Source: DASQFI01 sp050264575 (GTDB lineage Bacteria; Acidobacteriota; Vicinamibacteria; Vicinamibacterales; SCN-69-37). Taken from it: a stretch of DNA of 9,826 nt. Shown in pieces: positions 6,937-9,826 of the stretch. Numbering within the stretch: the stretch's first letter is position 1; every line of letters begins with the position of its first letter. The stretch spans positions 1 through 9,826 of the forward strand of contig JBLNGH010000210.1 of NCBI GenBank assembly GCA_050264575.1, written 5' to 3'. The position numbers and the translations under genes were made by a program. A model generated the notes under the pieces. That model was not told the DNA's origin, did not search any database, and worked only from the letters and a program-made list of their open reading frames with translations.

Positions 6937-8171
6937 CGAGGGACATGCTCACCTCCGCCACCAGCCCGTGGATTGGCGTCGAACCGCTGGCCGATGCCGA
7001 GTTCGTGCAACTGCGCCGCCGCGCCATTTTCGAGTGCGACAAATGGGACCCGCAGGTCGGCGATGCGTGCGTGATCGCGCGTTATCCGCTGGTGATGAAG
7101 AAGGCTGCCTGGGCTGAGGTCGTCGCGCTGGCCGAGGCGCTGGCGCGGGAAACTCGCGCGGCCGAAGCGGAACTGGTCCGCCGTTCCGACCTGCATGACC
7201 GGCTGGGGCTGCCGCGCGCAATCCGTCACGCGCTCCGTCAGGCGGAGAACGCCTCACCGGCTGGTGCGGCCCGGATCATCCGATTCGATTTTCATTTCAC
7301 GACCGACGGCTGGCGCATCTCGGAAGGCAACATCGACGTCCCTGGCGGCTTGAACGAGGCGTCGGGATTTCCCGCGATCATCCGCTCGCACTACCCATGG
7401 GCAGAACCGGTCGGCGATCCCGCAGCCGCGTACGTCGACGCGATTGCGGCCACCGCGCCACCACCGTGCGTCGTCGCGCTGATTCACGCGACGGCGTACA
7501 GCGACGACCAGCAGATGATGACGTACGTCGCCCGCCGGCTTAAGGCGAGAGGCATCTCTGCGCACCTGGCAAGCCCGAGTCATCTCCGCTGGCAGGACGG
7601 ACGCGCCTCGCTCGACGCGGCGTGGTGGACGGGGCCGCTCGACATGATCGTGCGGTTCTTTCCCGCCGAATGGCTCGCAAAGCTGCCGAAAGCGTCCGGC
7701 TGGCGCGCGCTCTGCGCCGGCAGTCGCACGCCGATCAGCAATCCCGCGACCGCGCTGCTCACGCAATCAAAACGATTTCCGCTCGTGTGGGAGGATCTCG
7801 CGACGCCGCTGCCGGTCTGGCGCGCGCTGTTGCCCGAAACCCGCGAGCCGCGGTTGGCGCCGTGGCGGACGTCCCGGGACTGGATTCTCAAACCGGCCCT
7901 CGGCCGCGTCGGCGAGGGGATCGCGATGGCTGGCCTCACCGAGGCCGCCGACTGGCGCAAGATCGCGCGCGAGGTCGCCTGGTGGCCGGGACATTGGGTG
8001 GCGCAGCGGCGCTTCGACGTGGTGCCGATCGACATCGGCGGCGTTGCCCGCTACCCGTGCCTCGGTGTCTACACCGTGGACGAACGTGTCGCCGGCGCCT
8101 ACGGACGTCTCGCGTCCCGTCCGTTGATCGACTCCCACGCCGAGGATGCCGCAGTGCTCGCTGCGGCGTAG
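6933..8171 (+). CDS. Glutathionylspermidine-synthase-like ATP-grasp amide ligase (YjfC type)
   Basis: This 412-residue protein should use ATP to form an amide bond between a carboxylate, activated as acyl phosphate, and an amine. It matches the synthetase half of E. coli Gss without the amidase domain. RFDFHFTTDGWRISEGN (117-133) keeps the Arg-x-Asp, then Glu-x-Asn layout with the spacing I recall for Gss R316, D318, E330 and N332 (phosphate and magnesium binding). TQSK (Lys280) and WILKPALGRVGEG (Lys320, Arg325) match the ATP-binding lysines and the GR loop, and AGAYGR (Arg392) the C-terminal arginine. The ATG at 6933 overlaps the DUF350 stop as ATGA, implying coupled translation; ATGs at 6924 and 6945 are alternatives without better ribosome sites. 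The real substrates are unknown, and paralogues of this kind are not necessarily spermidine ligases. Confidence 0.87.
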   Translation: MTRDMLTSATSPWIGVEPLADAEFVQLRRRAIFECDKWDPQVGDACVIARYPLVMKKAAWAEVVALAEALARETRAAEAELVRRSDLHDRLGLPRAIRHALRQAENASPAGAARIIRFDFHFTTDGWRISEGNIDVPGGLNEASGFPAIIRSHYPWAEPVGDPAAAYVDAIAATAPPPCVVALIHATAYSDDQQMMTYVARRLKARGISAHLASPSHLRWQDGRASLDAAWWTGPLDMIVRFFPAEWLAKLPKASGWRALCAGSRTPISNPATALLTQSKRFPLVWEDLATPLPVWRALLPETREPRLAPWRTSRDWILKPALGRVGEGIAMAGLTEAADWRKIAREVAWWPGHWVAQRRFDVVPIDIGGVARYPCLGVYTVDERVAGAYGRLASRPLIDSHAEDAAVLAAA

Positions 8172-8280
8172 ACGGCAGCGAACGAGCGTGAGCGAGTGAG
8201 CCACGCGAACGGAGCGGGGCGGAGGGGCCCCGGCGAGTGAGCGTGTATGGGGTCCGCGGGGCGAAGCCCCCGGATAAAGA
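8172..8280. repeat. Repeat-rich structured spacer with a GC hairpin
   Basis: The spacer contains recurring short words: GCGAACG at 8178 and 8205, and GCGAGTGAG at 8192 and 8232, with GAGCGTG-type variants around them. It ends in a hairpin at 8254-8273: the stem GGGGC/GCCCC (8258-8262 with 8266-8270) has a GAA loop and extends by three pairs past one bulged C. No T-run follows, so it is a weak candidate for a Rho-independent terminator. It could stabilise mRNA, attenuate, or be a dispersed intergenic repeat of this genome. Confidence 0.6.
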
Positions 8281-9039
8281 ATGACTAATCAGGACGCGTT
8301 CACGATCTGGGCGCCCGAGGATGCGCTGTGGACCGAGTGGGCCAAGCCCGTCGCGTTCACGACCGCGATTGCCGGCGCGGCAAGCGAGACGCCGGTAGCA
8401 GTGCCGGCCGTCGCGATTCCGGGATTGCCCGAATCGTGGGGCGAGGCCGCGGTGATCGTGGATCTCCCCGGTGAGGAGGCCGTGCTCACGGGCCTGGCGC
8501 TCGCCGCGCGCGGATTCCGGCCGGTGCCGCTCTTCAACGGCACCAGCGGGCCCAACGCGGTGATCGACGTGAGTCAAATCACGCGTGCGCTCGGGACCGC
8601 GGCGGTCCTGCTAAGCCAGTTGTCGATCAAACCGGATGCCCGGCCAGCGTTTCTCCTCGATTCACGAAGGAGCGAGGTGATCGGCGCGGGCGAGCCCGGA
8701 CGGTACGACAACCGCTGGGTCGTGCTGCCGCAGGATTTTCCCTCGGCCACGTTTCTTGGCAGCCGCGGCATTCGGGAGGCGGTCCTCATTCAGCGGGGCG
8801 AATCCCGGCCGGCGGAGGATCTGGCGCACGTGCTCTACCGGTGGCAACAGGCCGGGATCCGGATGCGCACCATCGATCTCGTCACGGGGCGTACTGAGGA
8901 CCTGCGCGTGAACCGGCCGTCGTGGTTCAGAGCAGCCTGGTATGTCACGATTGCGCTCCTTGGTCTCCGCCGCAGCAATGTCGGAGGGTTCGGATCGACG
9001 GTTCCCGAACAGACGGGCAGGAGCGGGTTTTATGGATAG
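8281..9039 (+). CDS. Unknown protein encoded after the DUF350/ATP-grasp pair
   Basis: This is a 252-residue protein whose family I do not recognise. It has no signal peptide. The central part looks like an alpha/beta fold: EAAVIVDLPGEEAVLTGLAL (55-74) leads into GFRPVPLFNG (78-87), then strands AFLLD (123-127), RWVVLP (145-150) and EAVLIQRG (166-173), and helix AEDLAHVLYRWQQAG (178-192). The C-terminus has a short hydrophobic stretch (WYVTIALLGL, 220-229) running into a glycine-rich tail (SNVGGFGST). The N-terminus is rich in tryptophan (IWAPEDALWTEWAKP). Third-position GC and the lack of internal stops agree with a real gene. It follows the ligase on the same strand after a 109-bp repeat-rich spacer and may be an accessory factor of that module; this is inferred from position only. 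Confidence 0.8.
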   Translation: MTNQDAFTIWAPEDALWTEWAKPVAFTTAIAGAASETPVAVPAVAIPGLPESWGEAAVIVDLPGEEAVLTGLALAARGFRPVPLFNGTSGPNAVIDVSQITRALGTAAVLLSQLSIKPDARPAFLLDSRRSEVIGAGEPGRYDNRWVVLPQDFPSATFLGSRGIREAVLIQRGESRPAEDLAHVLYRWQQAGIRMRTIDLVTGRTEDLRVNRPSWFRAAWYVTIALLGLRRSNVGGFGSTVPEQTGRSGFYG

Positions 9040-9040
9040 C

Positions 9041-9072
9041 TGGAAAGGCGGAAAGCCTGAAAGCGGGAAGGG
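9041..9072. repeat. Imperfect 8-bp-period purine-rich array
   Basis: Four units (TGGAAAGG, CGGAAAGC, CTGAAAGC, GGGAAGGG) follow the stop of the unknown gene by one base. The consensus is about CGGAAAGC. It is weaker than the arrays before 6136 but of the same style, and again fills a gene junction. Confidence 0.5.
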
Positions 9073-9086
9073 GAGCAGTAGGGCGA

Positions 9087-9102
9087 CTAATCGCACGATT
9101 AG
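9087..9102. promoter_or_regulatory. 16-bp perfect inverted repeat, possible operator
   Basis: CTAATCG and CGATTAG, 7 bp each, are separated by CA. It lies 70 bp upstream of the cytochrome-type gene and 28 bp upstream of a TTGACA word, where a dimeric regulator could bind. The two-base gap makes a DNA-binding palindrome more natural than an RNA hairpin, and there is no T-run for a terminator. Confidence 0.4.
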
Positions 9103-9129
9103 CGGAACTCTGGACGTTGAGACATCGGG

Positions 9130-9158
9130 TTGACACCTTCGGATCCTTCGACGAACAT
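9130..9158 (+). promoter_or_regulatory. Weak candidate sigma-70 promoter
   Basis: A perfect -35 word TTGACA (9130-9135) is followed after 17 bp by GAACAT (9153-9158), which matches only three of six -10 positions. It is placed sensibly before the ATG at 9172, but that would leave a very short leader. One word of this size can occur by chance. Confidence 0.25.
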
Positions 9159-9171
9159 CAATTCACAGCGC

Positions 9172-9826
9172 ATGCCCTCAACCAAAACCGGGTCTGGGTA
9201 CCGGCGAAGAGTCCACCATCGGCGGTTGCTGGTGATCGCCTGTCTCATGGCTGGCGCGGCTGCCTGGTATGCCGGCGGGACCGTGCCCGCGTTCGCGCGG
9301 TCGTCGCCTGCCGACCAAGATCAGCTTGCGCGCCAGGCGTACCAGGTGCTGAAGACGCACTGCTTCGAATGTCATGGGGCGCCCAAGCGGTCGGGCCTCG
9401 ACATGCGCACGCAGGAAACGCTCATGGCCGGGGGCGCGAACGGCAAGGTCATCGTGCCGCACGATCCCGGCAAGAGCCGGCTTTATCTCTACGCGACGTA
9501 CGAGGCGGAGAAGAAAATGCCGCCGACGTACAAGATTCCCGACGCGGATCTCGAAACGCTGCGTGCGTGGATCGAGGCGGGCGGATCGCTCGAAGGCGTT
9601 CAGGAAGCGGCCAGCGCGGCGAAGGACGCCGCTGACCTGGCCAAGGCGGAAGAACGGCCGATCAAGCCGGAAGAGCGCGAGTACTGGGCGTTCAAGCTTC
9701 CCGTGCGTGTCGCGCCGCCTGCGCCGAAAACGCCCGGCTGGAATACCAATCCGATCGACGCGTTCCTCGCATCGGCGATGGAAGGCAAGGGTCTCCGGCC
9801 CTCGCCGCCGGCCGATCGCCGCACGT
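9172..9826 (+). CDS. Planctomycete-type cytochrome c protein (PSCyt1 then PSCyt2/DUF1549), 3' end missing
   Basis: The window holds the first 218 residues. A basic N-terminus (YRRRVHHRR) and hydrophobic segment (19-42, ending VPAFA) indicate export. A PSCyt1-type heme domain follows at about 48-140: CFECH (Cys64, Cys67, His68) binds heme covalently, and Met116 in KKMPP is the likely second axial ligand, with IPDADLETLRAWIEAGG as the usual closing helix. After an Ala/Lys/Glu-rich linker (145-165), YWAFKLPVRVAPP and NPIDAFLASAMEGKGLRPSPPADRRT match the start of PSCyt2 (DUF1549). Family members normally continue through DUF1549 into DUF1553 (PSD1), so several hundred residues are likely missing beyond the edge. 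The role is not established; these proteins occur in polymer-degrading planctomycetes and acidobacteria. ATG at 9172 is preferred; a TTG at 9130 is the only other in-frame start. No Shine-Dalgarno is seen. Confidence 0.9.
   Translation, partial: MPSTKTGSGYRRRVHHRRLLVIACLMAGAAAWYAGGTVPAFARSSPADQDQLARQAYQVLKTHCFECHGAPKRSGLDMRTQETLMAGGANGKVIVPHDPGKSRLYLYATYEAEKKMPPTYKIPDADLETLRAWIEAGGSLEGVQEAASAAKDAADLAKAEERPIKPEEREYWAFKLPVRVAPPAPKTPGWNTNPIDAFLASAMEGKGLRPSPPADRRT

Noticed and set aside
8254..8273. Rho-independent terminator
   Set aside because: The GC stem is convincing but is followed by GATAAAGA and not a T-run, and the next ATG begins 7 bp later, so I kept it only as a structured spacer.
8922..9635. 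237-codon plus-strand frame over the start of the cytochrome gene
   Set aside because: The frame beginning at 9172 has an export signal, CxxCH and PSCyt2 motifs, whereas this one is Arg-rich and featureless.

Overview
The window is high-GC bacterial DNA with dense, tightly packed genes. A secreted glycoside hydrolase family 2 enzyme, an exported M24 peptidase and the start of a Planctomycete-type cytochrome c protein (PSCyt1 followed by PSCyt2/DUF1549) point to an environmental polymer-degrading bacterium. Acidobacteriota (Vicinamibacteria-like) is my best guess, with Planctomycetota, Verrucomicrobiota or Gemmatimonadota as alternatives. There is no rRNA, tRNA, transposase, integrase or CRISPR array, and no sign of a phage or plasmid. 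The lineage is inferred from gene content and style only.

Left part (1-3284, minus strand): a GH2 beta-galactosidase-like enzyme with an export signal is followed 8 nt later by a membrane-anchored alpha/beta hydrolase. The hydrolase runs off the left edge just before its expected catalytic histidine. The two look like one transcript for extracytoplasmic sugar or ester hydrolysis. The divergent gap 3285-3642 has lower GC. It holds three imperfect copies of a 20-bp direct repeat, a possible 65-residue single-span membrane protein on the minus strand, and a 7-bp-period array that ends just before the next gene.

Middle part (3643-6035, plus strand): a GTG-initiated sugar-nucleotide-type nucleotidyltransferase, then a separately exported M24 aminopeptidase P-like metallopeptidase with its own strong Shine-Dalgarno sequence. 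After it comes a 90-bp stretch of short tandem repeats (period 8, then period 7) reaching to within about 10 bases of the next start codon.

Right part (6136-9039, plus strand): the most interesting region. A tandem DUF350-type eight-helix membrane protein overlaps by ATGA the start of a glutathionylspermidine-synthase-like ATP-grasp ligase. After a 109-bp structured spacer comes a 252-residue protein of unknown family. DUF350 plus this ATP-grasp class is a known pairing (E. coli yjfL/yjfC and relatives), proposed to ligate amines or amino acids to peptides or proteins. The product is unknown, and the third protein may be an undescribed partner. From 9172 a diheme-type or monoheme Planctomycete-style cytochrome protein begins and leaves the window at the right edge.
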